A stretch of 11,971 bases of DNA from an uncultured Sutterella sp. (GCA_900554675.1 USIM01000010.1:1-11971); one strand, 5' to 3'; counted from the stretch's first letter, positions 1 to 8,108 are shown. Notes: generated from the sequence alone by a model not told the origin. A program made the numbers and translations.

Positions 1-252
1 AGTCATTTGTTGCAACATCAACTTTAGCGGGAGCAATATTGTTTTGTCCATTGCAAAAGTTTCTATTCTTATCCATTGAATATACAGCAAAAACACTTGA
101 TATTTATCCAAAAAAATCCATTCTGTCCCCTCCTGAGAAAGCAATACCCAAAACCCTTGGATACAATTTCATCTTTTAATTGCTTAATTTTTCGATTTTT
201 CGCCATAAATCGTTCGCAAATTTTTGCTTTTTTAGCGAAAATTAAGACACTT
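1..252. other. AT-rich intergenic region and folE2 leader
   Basis: No gene is supported here. The DNA is very AT-rich compared with the coding DNA that follows. Reading frames run through it (one continuous with folE2 from a TTG at 76), but their products are Phe/Ile/Lys-rich and look like chance. On the minus strand an ATG at 76-74 opens about 25 codons to the window edge (begins MDKNRNFCNGQNN); it could be the start of a divergent gene but has no convincing ribosome site. A TACAAT hexamer lies at 162-167 without a good -35. The last 60 bases can fold: TTTTCGC at 197-203 is complementary to GCGAAAA at 235-241, with GCAAA/TTTGC (216-220, 223-227) nested inside. I saw no clear Zur-type palindrome. 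Confidence 0.5.
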
Positions 253-1047
253 ATGAAAACATCAATTGAAAACAATTTACCTGACGTTCAATCGAGCGTA
301 GATCCTCGCAATATCGACATTGAGTATGTTGGTGTGCGCGGAATGGAGTTTCCTGTGTCCGTGCAATCGGCCAACGGTGTACAAAACACCGTTGCCAGGG
401 TTGGTATGTTTGTCGGCCTTGCTGCCGAGAAAAAAGGCACACACATGTCTCGTTTTCTCGGTCTTTTGAGTAACCACAATGCCCCCATTAGCCATCAATC
501 TTTGATTGACTTGATGCAACGCATGCTCTCGGATTTAGATGCCACGGAAGGCAAAATTGAATTTGAATTTCCATTTTTCGTGAAGAAAACCGCACCGGTT
601 TCCAAACTTGAAAGTTTGATGAATTACCAAGTTTGTTATGAAGTGCGTCACGACAATGGACAAACCCGAGTATTGCAAACGACCATTGCACCGGTAACGA
701 GCTTATGTCCCTGCAGCAAAGAAATCTCCCGATATGGAGCTCATAATCAACGCTCTCATATCACGATTACAACGCGCAGCGACGGACAGGTCTCTCTTGA
801 ACAACAAATCCGTTATGCCGAAGAAAGTGCTTCGTGTGAACTCTGGAGCCAACTCAAGCGTGTCGATGAAAAATTTGTCACAGAACGCGCCTATGAGAAT
901 CCGAAATTCGTTGAAGACCTCATTCGCGATGTGGCCGTTGCCTTAAATGCCAATGAGCATATTCAGGCCTACCACATTGAAGCGGAAAACTTTGAATCTA
1001 TTCACAACCACTCGGCTTACGCTCAAATTCGTAAAGGTACCCTTTAA
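253..1047 (+). CDS. folE2: GTP cyclohydrolase FolE2 (type IB)
   Basis: The 264-residue protein would convert GTP to 7,8-dihydroneopterin triphosphate in the cytoplasm, the first step of folate synthesis and the source of the queuosine precursor. The family signature is clear: SLCPCSKEIS at residues 150-159, with Cys152/Cys154 (one is the conserved active-site cysteine), followed by GAHNQRS at 162-168 with a conserved histidine, and TERAYENPKFVED near 210-222. Length is normal for FolE2. I start it at ATG 253, where similarity to the family begins; the open frame upstream to a TTG at 76 encodes unlike sequence. The ribosome site is weak (only an AAG about 6 nt upstream). FolE2 enzymes can work with metals other than zinc and are often zinc-regulated, but no operator is evident. 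It stands alone and ends at a hairpin terminator. Confidence 0.95.
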   Translation: MKTSIENNLPDVQSSVDPRNIDIEYVGVRGMEFPVSVQSANGVQNTVARVGMFVGLAAEKKGTHMSRFLGLLSNHNAPISHQSLIDLMQRMLSDLDATEGKIEFEFPFFVKKTAPVSKLESLMNYQVCYEVRHDNGQTRVLQTTIAPVTSLCPCSKEISRYGAHNQRSHITITTRSDGQVSLEQQIRYAEESASCELWSQLKRVDEKFVTERAYENPKFVEDLIRDVAVALNANEHIQAYHIEAENFESIHNHSAYAQIRKGTL

Positions 1048-1069
1048 AAAGGACTAGTGGTTTTGTGAT

Positions 1070-1105
1070 CCCTTCTGCGTCGTTTTTTCGGCTCAGAAGG
1101 GTTTT
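1070..1105 (+). terminator. Rho-independent terminator after folE2
   Basis: CCCTTCTG (1070-1077) pairs perfectly with CAGAAGGG (1094-1101) around a 16-nt loop and is followed by TTTT at 1102-1105. The short T-run and long loop make it moderate rather than strong, so some read-through into argS is possible. It lies 22 bp after the folE2 stop and 38 bp before argS. Confidence 0.65.
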
Positions 1106-1143
1106 GTACATTATTGAATTACTAAACGTTTGGACAAACCGTT

Positions 1144-2862
1144 ATGTTACTTGAACAAAAAAAGGCAATTCACGACCTCTTTACTCAAGCCCTCAATACC
1201 CTTGGTGTCACGGACATCAACGTTGTTTTAGAGCGCCCTAAAGTTGCTGAACACGGTGACTTGGCTTGTAATGTCGCCATGCAAATGGCACGCGCATTAA
1301 AGAAGAACCCTCGCGAAATCGCCACTAACCTTGTTGAAACCCTTCAAGCTAATCCCGAAACGGCCGCTTTAATTCAATCCTTTGAAATTGCCGGCCCCGG
1401 TTTTATCAACATGCGATTAAGCGATGAAGCCAAATCGGCTGTTGTTAAAAAAGTTCTCCAAGAAGGCGCAACGTATGGTCAAAATCAAGACCATAACGGT
1501 GAAAGCATCCTTATCGAATACGTTTCTGCCAACCCCACGGGCCCCTTGCACTTGGGTCACGCCCGTCAAGGTGCGCTTGGTGACGTTTTGTCCAACTTGA
1601 TGAAGAGTCAAGGTTGGAACGTTTGCCGCGAGTTCTACTACAACGATGCCGGCGTTCAAATCCAAACGTTGACAACGTCTGTCCAACTCCGTGCTAAGGA
1701 AATTTTGGGCGAAACGATTCAATTCCCCGAAAACGGTTATCAAGGCGACTATATCCGAAACATTGCCGAGGATTTCTTGGCTCAAAAGACCATCACAACG
1801 CGAGAAGGCGAAACGATCACAGCTTCTGGCGATGTCAATGACGAAGCCAACATTCGAGTGTTCTCTGTCGGCTATTTAAAAAACGAACAAGACAGTGACC
1901 TCCAAGCCTTGGGCGTGAGCTTTGACAACTACTTCTTGGAAAGCTCCCTGTACACGAACGGCTTGGTTCGTCGTGCTGTTGACGCCATGATTCAATCCGG
2001 TTACACCTATGAGCAAGACGGCGCTTTGTGGTTGCGCACGACCGACTTTAAGAAGTTCGGTGACGATAAAGACCGTGTAATGCGTAAAAGCGACGGTCAC
2101 TTCACGTACTTTGTGCCCGATGTTGCCTACCACCTCAAAAAGTTTGAACGTGGCTTTGTGAAAGCCATCAACATTCAAGGCTCTGACCACCACGGTACGG
2201 TTGCCCGTGTTCGTATTGGTGTTCAAGTCGCTGGCAAGGTTCTCAATTTAGATCTTCCGGAAGTCTTCCCTGACTACGTCTTGCACAAGATGCTCAAGGT
2301 CGTTATGAATGGCAAAGAAGTCAAAATGAGTAAGCGCTCTGGCTCCTACGTGACATTGCGCGACCTCGTTGACTGGGTTGGTAAAGATGCCGCTCGTTTC
2401 TTCTTGATTAGTCGCAAGGCCGATAGCGAATTTGTGTTTGATGTGGACTTGGCACGTGCCCAATCGGATGAAAACCCGGTCTATTACCTCCAATACGCTC
2501 ACGCTCGTATTTGCTCGGTTTTAGCCCAAGCCAAGGAAAAGAATTTTGCTGTCCCGAGTATCGAAGAAGCTGCTGCAGTTGACTTGAGCGTCTTAAACGA
2601 CAAGACGGCTTTCGCTTTGATGGCTCGCCTGAGTGAGTTCCCCGAAGTGTTGACTTTGGCTGCTAAGGATTTTGCGCCCCACTCCTTGTGCTTCTATTTG
2701 AAAGATTTGGCAGGCGACTTCCACGCCTTCTATAACGCCCAACGTATTTTGGTCGAAGAAGACGATGTTCGTAATGCTCGCTTGGCGCTTTTATTGGCAA
2801 CGCGCCAAGTGCTTCGCAACGGCTTTGCATTACTCGGCATTTGCGCACCGGAAAAAATGTAA
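1144..2862 (+). CDS. argS: Arginine--tRNA ligase
   Basis: A class Ia aminoacyl-tRNA synthetase of 572 residues that charges tRNA-Arg with arginine in the cytoplasm. In order: an N-terminal additional domain (about 1-110) that recognises the tRNA D-loop; the catalytic Rossmann domain, with [14 protein letters not shown] at 128-141 holding the HIGH-type signature HLGH (136-139); the second signature KMSKRSG at 394-400, in the KMSKR form; and the C-terminal helical anticodon-binding DALR domain from about residue 450. Length matches the family. The ATG at 1144 gives the expected N-terminus. A GGA about 10 nt upstream may act as ribosome site and lies in an imperfect dyad (AACGTTTGG, ACAAACCGTT). 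No convincing promoter was found between the folE2 terminator and the start. It heads a five-gene run; the next gene begins 9 nt after its stop. Confidence 0.97.
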   Translation: MLLEQKKAIHDLFTQALNTLGVTDINVVLERPKVAEHGDLACNVAMQMARALKKNPREIATNLVETLQANPETAALIQSFEIAGPGFINMRLSDEAKSAVVKKVLQEGATYGQNQDHNGESILIEYVSANPTGPLHLGHARQGALGDVLSNLMKSQGWNVCREFYYNDAGVQIQTLTTSVQLRAKEILGETIQFPENGYQGDYIRNIAEDFLAQKTITTREGETITASGDVNDEANIRVFSVGYLKNEQDSDLQALGVSFDNYFLESSLYTNGLVRRAVDAMIQSGYTYEQDGALWLRTTDFKKFGDDKDRVMRKSDGHFTYFVPDVAYHLKKFERGFVKAINIQGSDHHGTVARVRIGVQVAGKVLNLDLPEVFPDYVLHKMLKVVMNGKEVKMSKRSGSYVTLRDLVDWVGKDAARFFLISRKADSEFVFDVDLARAQSDENPVYYLQYAHARICSVLAQAKEKNFAVPSIEEAAAVDLSVLNDKTAFALMARLSEFPEVLTLAAKDFAPHSLCFYLKDLAGDFHAFYNAQRILVEEDDVRNARLALLLATRQVLRNGFALLGICAPEKM

Positions 2863-2871
2863 GGGTGACTT

Positions 2872-3417
2872 ATGGCAATCAGTTTTTCTAAAGGCGGTCT
2901 TTGGACCGGTATCTTGATCGGAACGGCGCTTGGCTGCACATTATCGGCCATCGTTGCCTTGGCTATCACCAATGCGCCGATTCCCTTTGTCGAAAAGGTA
3001 CAAAAGTCCTCCACACCTGTGGACGCCTCTGCGTTAGATGGCAAGGATCCGAATGCGGCGCTTTATGACAATAAGACGCGTTCCGCAACCGAGGAAGCAC
3101 TTTCCAACATTAAAACGGTAGAAGCACCGACTTCCGGCCAATTGGCTGAAGAAACCAATTCGCTTCAAAACGATGGAACGGTTTACCGAATCCAAGCGGG
3201 GGCTTTCCGTAATGAAAAGGATGCGCAAAAGGTTCAAACGGATTTGGCATTTATCGCCTTAGAAGCGGACGTTGTTAAATCAACCGATGCCGGTGTTACG
3301 CTCTACCGCGTAATGTTAGGCCCATTTGAAACAGCCAAGGAAGCCAATGAGTTGCAACAACGCCTCTCTGCCAATGGCTTTGACTCTATGGTTGTTCGCA
3401 ACAAGCCGCAGAACTGA
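2872..3417 (+). CDS. SPOR-domain membrane protein, FtsN/DedD-like
   Basis: A 181-residue bitopic inner-membrane protein. A short cytoplasmic N-terminus is followed by one membrane helix at about residues 10-34, a periplasmic linker of roughly 70 residues without strong low complexity, and a C-terminal SPOR domain at about 104-177 (from VYRIQAGAF to the GFDSMVVRN region). SPOR domains bind denuded glycan strands of septal peptidoglycan, so a role at the division site is likely. The linker is much shorter than in classical FtsN of E. coli (319 residues), and the protein is close in build to DedD or to small FtsN-like proteins of betaproteobacteria; I cannot tell which. An AAGGGTG ribosome site overlaps the argS stop, with ATG 9 nt after that stop. 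dsbA follows after 2 nt, so the two are probably translationally coupled. Confidence 0.88.
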   Translation: MAISFSKGGLWTGILIGTALGCTLSAIVALAITNAPIPFVEKVQKSSTPVDASALDGKDPNAALYDNKTRSATEEALSNIKTVEAPTSGQLAEETNSLQNDGTVYRIQAGAFRNEKDAQKVQTDLAFIALEADVVKSTDAGVTLYRVMLGPFETAKEANELQQRLSANGFDSMVVRNKPQN

Positions 3418-3419
3418 TC

Positions 3420-4043
3420 ATGCGTCATTGGATTTTTAGTTTATTAGCGCTTTGCATGGGTTCTGTAGCCATCGCTGCTGAGCCCGTTGAAGGCAAAGAC
3501 TATATTTTGGTTAAGCCCGTGGCCCCTTCGTCATCGGAGAAAATCGAAGTTGTTGACTTTTTCTCCTACACCTGCGGTCATTGCTTCCGTTTCTCTCCTT
3601 TGATTGAAGAGTGGGCAAAAAAGATCCCTAACGATGTCACTTTGGTGCGCAGCCCGGTGGCTTGGGACGAGTCCACAGAATTCTTAGCCCGTGTTTACTT
3701 CACCTTTGATGCCTTAGGCCGCTTAGAAGACCTTCATCCGCTTTTCTGGCAAGACATCATGGGAGGAAAGATCACAAGCTCGGATAGCTTAACTGCGTGG
3801 TTGACTCAAAATAAAGTTGACTTGAACGAATGGGACAAACTCTACAATTCGTTTGCGGTCAATATGAGCACTAAACAAGCTACTCAACGTTGGCAAGACT
3901 ATCAATTAGATGCCACACCCTATATCGGTGTGGCTGGTAAATACTTAACGGCCCCCCATTTGGCAGGCTCTCGTCAGAAATCAATGGAAGTTCTTAACTG
4001 GCTCATCGATAAAGAGCGCAAAGAACGCCAAAGCAAACAGTAA
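3420..4043 (+). CDS. dsbA: Thiol:disulfide interchange protein DsbA
   Basis: A periplasmic thioredoxin-fold oxidoreductase of 207 residues that introduces disulfides into exported proteins. A signal peptide spans residues 1-20, with likely cleavage after AIAA before EPVEG. The active site is CGHC at 52-55 in the context FFSYTCGHC, and the cis-proline loop is DATPYIG with Thr166-Pro167. Length and the inserted helical domain between these motifs fit the DsbA family. The dipeptide between the cysteines is Gly-His, as in eukaryotic protein disulfide isomerase, not the Pro-His usual for DsbA; this should alter redox potential. The start is 2 nt after the SPOR gene stop with little visible ribosome site, which suggests coupling. 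No dsbB is in the window. The protein ends in a charged tail rich in Lys and Arg. Confidence 0.93.
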   Translation: MRHWIFSLLALCMGSVAIAAEPVEGKDYILVKPVAPSSSEKIEVVDFFSYTCGHCFRFSPLIEEWAKKIPNDVTLVRSPVAWDESTEFLARVYFTFDALGRLEDLHPLFWQDIMGGKITSSDSLTAWLTQNKVDLNEWDKLYNSFAVNMSTKQATQRWQDYQLDATPYIGVAGKYLTAPHLAGSRQKSMEVLNWLIDKERKERQSKQ

Positions 4044-4057
4044 TAAGAGGTTTTGTG

Positions 4058-5443
4058 ATGCAAATTGATGCTTCGATTTTTAAAGCTTATGACATTCGTG
4101 GCGTAGTCGATAAGACGCTCACGACGCAAGCCGCCTTTGCTATTGGTCAAGCACTTGGTGCTTTGGCTAAAGAAAAAGGCGTTGACACGATGTGTGTCGG
4201 TCGTGACGGTCGTTTATCCGGCCCTAAACTCTCCGAAAGCCTAATGCAAGGGATCACCGATCAAGGCGTCAATGTTAAGTCCATCGGCTTGACTCCCACC
4301 CCGGTTTTGTACTTTGCTACTGTTTTAACTGGAACAGGTTCTGGCGTTGCTGTCACCGGCTCTCATAACCCGCCTGAATACAATGGGTTAAAGATGATGA
4401 TGGCTAAGGAAACGCTTTTTGGCGAAGGCATTCAATCCTTGCGTCAACGCATTGAAGCAGGCATCGCCTCTAGTGAGAAAAAAGGCAGCATTGAAGAAAT
4501 TGATGTTGTTACGCCTTACATGGATAAGGTGCTCTCTGACGTCAAATTGGCCCGTCCGATGAAGGTGGCCATTGACTGTGGTAACGGTGTCACCGGCCCC
4601 ATGGCTGTAGAGATCTTTAAGCGTTTAGGCTGTGAAGTCACGGCATTATTTGCCGATATCGATGGTCATTTTCCCAATCACCACCCGGATCCGTCTAAAC
4701 CCGCTAATCTTCAAGACCTTATTGAATGCGTCAAGACCTCTGACGTTGAGTTAGGCTTGGCTTTTGACGGTGACGGCGACCGTTTAGGCGTTGTAACCAA
4801 ATCTGGCCAAATCATCTACCCTGACCGTCAAATGATGCTTTTTGCAGCAGACATTCTTGAACGTCACCCAGGTGAACGCATTATTTATGATGTCAAGTGC
4901 ACGCGTCGTTTGGTGCCGTGGATTAAAAATCACGGTGGCATTCCCACCATTTGTTGTACCGGCCACTCCTTGGTCAAGGCTAAACTCAAAGAAACGCAAG
5001 CTCCGTTTGCTGGCGAAATGAGCGGCCACTTGTTCTTTAATGATGAGCGTTGGCCAGGCTTTGATGACGGCTTGTACGCTGGTGCTCGTATCTTGGAAAT
5101 TTTGTCTCGTCACGCCAAACCGTCTGACGTTTTGGAAGCCCTTCCGACGGCCGTTAATACGCCCGAATTGCACATTGAAATGGCAGAAGGCGAAAACAAG
5201 CGCTTCGTGCAACGCTTGCAAGAAGAGCTGCATTTTGATGACGCAACCGATATCATCAAGATTGACGGTATCCGTGTGGAATGGGAAGACGGCTTTGCCT
5301 TGGCTCGTTCCTCCAATACGACCCCGGTCGTTGTATTACGCTTAGAGGGTGACACCGAAGAAGCTTTATCTCGCATTCAAAAGCGCTTCGGCGAAGCTCT
5401 TAAGTCTGTTGACAATACGATCACTCTCCCGTTTGAGATTTAA
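4058..5443 (+). CDS. Phosphomannomutase/phosphoglucomutase (AlgC type)
   Basis: A 461-residue alpha-D-phosphohexomutase that interconverts the 1- and 6-phosphates of mannose or glucose, supplying nucleotide-sugar precursors for LPS, capsule or other surface polysaccharide. The four family domains carry the expected motifs: the phosphoserine loop TGSHNP (Ser102), the metal loop DGDGDR at 237-242, the sugar-binding loop GEMSGH at 319-324, and the C-terminal phosphate-binding loop RSSNTTP at 417-423. The start with FKAYDIRG is typical of the bifunctional AlgC/ManB group. I chose ATG 4058 over the in-frame GTG at 4055 because AGAGG at 4046-4050 is 7 nt from the ATG and only 4 nt from the GTG. It sits 14 nt after dsbA and 1 nt before the SDR gene. 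Which sugar is preferred cannot be read from the sequence. Confidence 0.93.
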   Translation: MQIDASIFKAYDIRGVVDKTLTTQAAFAIGQALGALAKEKGVDTMCVGRDGRLSGPKLSESLMQGITDQGVNVKSIGLTPTPVLYFATVLTGTGSGVAVTGSHNPPEYNGLKMMMAKETLFGEGIQSLRQRIEAGIASSEKKGSIEEIDVVTPYMDKVLSDVKLARPMKVAIDCGNGVTGPMAVEIFKRLGCEVTALFADIDGHFPNHHPDPSKPANLQDLIECVKTSDVELGLAFDGDGDRLGVVTKSGQIIYPDRQMMLFAADILERHPGERIIYDVKCTRRLVPWIKNHGGIPTICCTGHSLVKAKLKETQAPFAGEMSGHLFFNDERWPGFDDGLYAGARILEILSRHAKPSDVLEALPTAVNTPELHIEMAEGENKRFVQRLQEELHFDDATDIIKIDGIRVEWEDGFALARSSNTTPVVVLRLEGDTEEALSRIQKRFGEALKSVDNTITLPFEI

Positions 5444-5444
5444 G

Positions 5445-6221
5445 ATGAAAGTTTTTATTACCGGTGCTTCGAGCGGTATCGGCGCAGCGCTTGCCAAAGA
5501 GTTTGCTTCCCGTGGGGCAACTTTAGGGTTAGTTGCTCGCCGTTTAGACCCGATCAAGGAATTAATCGCAACGCTCCCCAATGCAGAGCAACACAAGGCT
5601 TACGCCTGTGACGTGACCGATCGTGATCGATTGATTGCCATGGCTCGCGAATTTGATGAAGAAGTCGGCGGTGCCGATATTGTGGTTGCCAACGCTGGTA
5701 TCAGTGTCGGCGTTAAAACGCAATATTACGAAGACTTGGCCGTGATGGAAAAGGTCTATCAAACCAACGTCTTTTCAATGGCGACGACCTTCCATGCCTT
5801 TATCGAACCGATGATTGAACGCAAACACGGTACCCTCGTGGGTATCGGTAGCGTCGCTGGCATTCGTGGCATGCCCGGTACTGAAGCTTATTGTTCCAGT
5901 AAGTCCGCCGTGATTACGTACTGCGAAAGCTTGCGTGTTGAAATGAAAAAGCACGGAGTGGACGTCTTGACGATTAGCCCGGGCTTTGTCAAAACACCCT
6001 TAACAGACGTCAATCCGTATCCGATGCCCTTTATTTTGACGCCGGAAGAGTTCGCTAAACGTGCGGCTGACGCCATTATGGCTAAGCGCACCTACGCCAC
6101 AATTCCGTGGCAAATGGGGGTTGCCTCCAAGATCTTGCGAATGATTCCAAACTGTCTTTTTGACAAGATTTTCGGCAATCGTAAGCAAAAGCCTCGCAAC
6201 TCCGAAATCCATCGCGCCTAA
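5445..6221 (+). CDS. Short-chain dehydrogenase/reductase (SDR family)
   Basis: A 258-residue classical SDR, probably a cytoplasmic NAD(P)H-dependent oxidoreductase; substrate unknown. The nucleotide-binding motif TGASSGIG is at 6-13, NAG at 83-85, and the catalytic triad is Ser136-Tyr149-Lys153 with normal spacing (SVAG, then YCSSK). ARR at 31-33, after the second beta strand, would suit NADP(H). The C-terminus is basic and relatively hydrophobic, which could allow loose membrane association. The start is ATG 5445, one nucleotide after the mutase stop; GAG at 5435-5437 is the only ribosome-site hint, so translational coupling is likely. The frame is open further upstream inside the mutase gene, but the TGASSGIG spacing supports 5445. 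It is the last gene of the argS run and ends 5 bp before a strong hairpin. Confidence 0.9.
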   Translation: MKVFITGASSGIGAALAKEFASRGATLGLVARRLDPIKELIATLPNAEQHKAYACDVTDRDRLIAMAREFDEEVGGADIVVANAGISVGVKTQYYEDLAVMEKVYQTNVFSMATTFHAFIEPMIERKHGTLVGIGSVAGIRGMPGTEAYCSSKSAVITYCESLRVEMKKHGVDVLTISPGFVKTPLTDVNPYPMPFILTPEEFAKRAADAIMAKRTYATIPWQMGVASKILRMIPNCLFDKIFGNRKQKPRNSEIHRA

Positions 6222-6226
6222 ACCAC

Positions 6227-6254
6227 AAAGCCGAAGGTCTTCTCCTTCGGCTTT
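6227..6254. terminator. Bidirectional terminator between SDR and recQ
   Basis: AAAGCCGAAGG (6227-6237) and CCTTCGGCTTT (6244-6254) form a perfect 11-bp stem with a 6-nt loop. The stem carries A residues on its left flank and T residues on its right, so it can act on both strands. It lies exactly between the stop of the SDR gene (+) and the stop of recQ (-), which converge here. Confidence 0.9.
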
Positions 6255-6259
6255 ATTGT

Positions 6260-8068
6260 TTAAGCTGCCGTAGCAAGCCAACCGTTAATAACTTGGCAAA
6301 CGTCGGCGCCGTAATTTTCGATGCGCTTTTCACCGATCCCGCAAATCCCTTCCAACTGTTCAGGCTTTCTCGGCTTTCTTCGCACAATTTGAACAAGCGT
6401 TTTATCGGGGAAAATGTTGTAGGCGGCCAACCCCTTTTCGTGCGCAATGTCACTGCGCCAACGTCTTAAAACTTGGAAGAGTTTTTGCTCTTGATCGGTC
6501 AAATCATCGTGATCATAGACCTTGCGACTGCTGAGCTGCTTATGCCCATCAATGCGTACGAAGAATGATTCCTCGCCTTTTAATAGGGCCTTGGCTTTGG
6601 CGTTGACGCTTAAAACGTTATAACAATCGTAGTTCACATCAACGTAGTGACGAGTGATTAGCTGACGAAGAATCTTGCGCCAATATTTAAGTGAGTGCTC
6701 TTTCCCAATACCAAACGTTGGGAGTTCATGATGATCTTTTTCAAAGACCTTGTCGGTCGCCACTCCCCTTAAGACATTAATGACATGTGATGCACCAAAT
6801 CCTATTTGATTGGTCTTCGAGCAACGATAAATACACGATAAGAGCTTTTGTGCATCTTTAGATGCGTCTTTCGTCTTTGGGGGATTTTCGCAATTGTCAC
6901 AGTTGCCACAAGCCTGAGAATGTTCGCCAAAATAAGAAAGCAACAATTCACGACGACAACTCACGGCTTCTGCCAATCCCAACATGCTGTCGAGTTTATG
7001 AAAGCAGACTTGTTTGTGAAGCTCTTCAGCCTCACTATTTTCTAAAAAATAACGTTGCTGAACAACGTCTTCCAGACCGTAAAACAAAACGGCCTCTGAT
7101 GGTAAACCGTCACGCCCTGCCCGACCGGTTTCTTGGAAATAGTTCTCAATGGATCGTGGCATATCCACATGGATAATAAAGCGCACGTCCGGCTTATCAA
7201 TCCCCATCCCAAAAGCAATGGTTGCCACCATGACACAAGGACGTTCAAAGAAAGCCTTTTGATTGAGTTCGCGCTCTTCTGCACTTAACCCTGCGTGATA
7301 TATGAGCGCATCAATGCCACGACTTTGAAGAAGTTCTGCGACCTCTTCGGTTCGGCGCCGCGTTGCGCAATAAACAATCCCCGACTCATGCAAGTGTTCG
7401 CCCAAAATGAAATTGACCGCTTGATCTAAATATCCTTGCCCCTTTTCATACATACGGTAACGAATATTCGGGCGATCGAAACTTGTGATAAATCGCTTGG
7501 GGTTAATGAGCAAACGATCCACGATTTCTTGACGGGTTTGTTCATCTGCCGTTGCCGTAAGAGCCATTCTTGGAACTTGAGGGAAACGGGTGCGAAGAAC
7601 GTCTAACTGTTGGTATTCCGGTCGGAAATCATGCCCCCAAACAGAAATGCAGTGGGCTTCATCAACTGCAAAGAGATTAACCTGTAGCGTTTCTAAGAAG
7701 TCCAACATACTTGGTTTTAAAAGTCGCTCAGGCGCAACATAGAGAAGCTTTACCGCTCCTTGACGCAAACGTCGGTAGATATCACGAGCCTCATCATTGG
7801 TGAGCGCTGAATTGATCGCTACGGCACTGACGCCGGCATCGTTGAGTTGATCGACCTGATCTTTCATCAGGGCAATGAGCGGAGAGACGACAACGGCCAG
7901 CCCCGGGCGCATAAGCGCAGGGATCTGATAACAGAGGCTTTTCCCGCCCCCTGTCGGCATAAGAACTAAAGCATCTTGGCCTGCAACCGCAGTATCGATT
8001 ACATCTTTTTGAACGCCACGAAAAGCGTCGTAGCCAAAATACTTCTTTAATATTTCTTCGCTGGTCAT
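6260..8068 (-). CDS. recQ: ATP-dependent DNA helicase RecQ
   Basis: A 3'-5' superfamily 2 helicase of 602 residues acting in recombination and stalled-fork repair, close in length to E. coli RecQ. The helicase core shows Walker A PTGGGKS at 38-44, the DEAH box at 136-139, TATA at 171-174, VATIAFGMGID at 281-291 and motif VI QETGRAGRDG at 312-321. The RQC part has the zinc-binding cysteines Cys371, Cys387, Cys390 and Cys393, then a winged-helix segment. A C-terminal HRDC domain fills about 523-600, so all three domains of bacterial RecQ are present. The aromatic-rich loop after DEAH reads SVWGHDF, with Val143 where Gln is usual. The start is ATG at 8068; the ribosome site is weak. Upstream lie a TATACT -10 candidate and a LexA-like dyad. 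It stands alone, divergent from iadA and convergent with the SDR gene. Confidence 0.96.
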   Translation of the reverse strand: MTSEEILKKYFGYDAFRGVQKDVIDTAVAGQDALVLMPTGGGKSLCYQIPALMRPGLAVVVSPLIALMKDQVDQLNDAGVSAVAINSALTNDEARDIYRRLRQGAVKLLYVAPERLLKPSMLDFLETLQVNLFAVDEAHCISVWGHDFRPEYQQLDVLRTRFPQVPRMALTATADEQTRQEIVDRLLINPKRFITSFDRPNIRYRMYEKGQGYLDQAVNFILGEHLHESGIVYCATRRRTEEVAELLQSRGIDALIYHAGLSAEERELNQKAFFERPCVMVATIAFGMGIDKPDVRFIIHVDMPRSIENYFQETGRAGRDGLPSEAVLFYGLEDVVQQRYFLENSEAEELHKQVCFHKLDSMLGLAEAVSCRRELLLSYFGEHSQACGNCDNCENPPKTKDASKDAQKLLSCIYRCSKTNQIGFGASHVINVLRGVATDKVFEKDHHELPTFGIGKEHSLKYWRKILRQLITRHYVDVNYDCYNVLSVNAKAKALLKGEESFFVRIDGHKQLSSRKVYDHDDLTDQEQKLFQVLRRWRSDIAHEKGLAAYNIFPDKTLVQIVRRKPRKPEQLEGICGIGEKRIENYGADVCQVINGWLATAA

Positions 8069-8078
8069 CTGAGAAATC

Positions 8079-8096
8079 TACTGAATTTCGACAGTA
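8079..8096. promoter_or_regulatory. LexA-like dyad over the recQ promoter
   Basis: TACTG (8079-8083) and CAGTA (8092-8096) are perfect 5-bp inverted arms separated by 8 nt, 11 bp upstream of the recQ start. They match the outer arms of the classical LexA box, but that box has CTGT-N8-ACAG, which gives 10 nt between TACTG and CAGTA; this dyad is 2 bp too short. A minus-strand -10 candidate TATACT (8098-8093) overlaps its right arm. Read as a possible repressor site, not a proven SOS box. Confidence 0.3.
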
Positions 8097-8108
8097 TACC
8101 TAGGCTGA

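Noticed and set aside
1..76. Start of a divergent minus-strand gene (ATG at 76-74, running off the left edge)
   Set aside because: Only about 25 codons are visible, with no ribosome site and no recognisable motif. It cannot be separated from chance, so it is mentioned in the intergenic entry only.
76..252. N-terminal extension of folE2 from a TTG at 76
   Set aside because: The extra 59 residues are Phe/Ile/Lys-rich, unlike FolE2 proteins, in AT-rich DNA. The family match begins after ATG 253.
1127..1143. Dyad just before argS as a regulatory hairpin
   Set aside because: The arms match only with mismatches near the centre, so it is too weak to call separately.
4784..5233. 149-residue minus-strand frame antisense to the sugar-phosphate mutase
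   Set aside because: It is fully covered by a gene with all catalytic motifs, and has no ribosome site or family motif.
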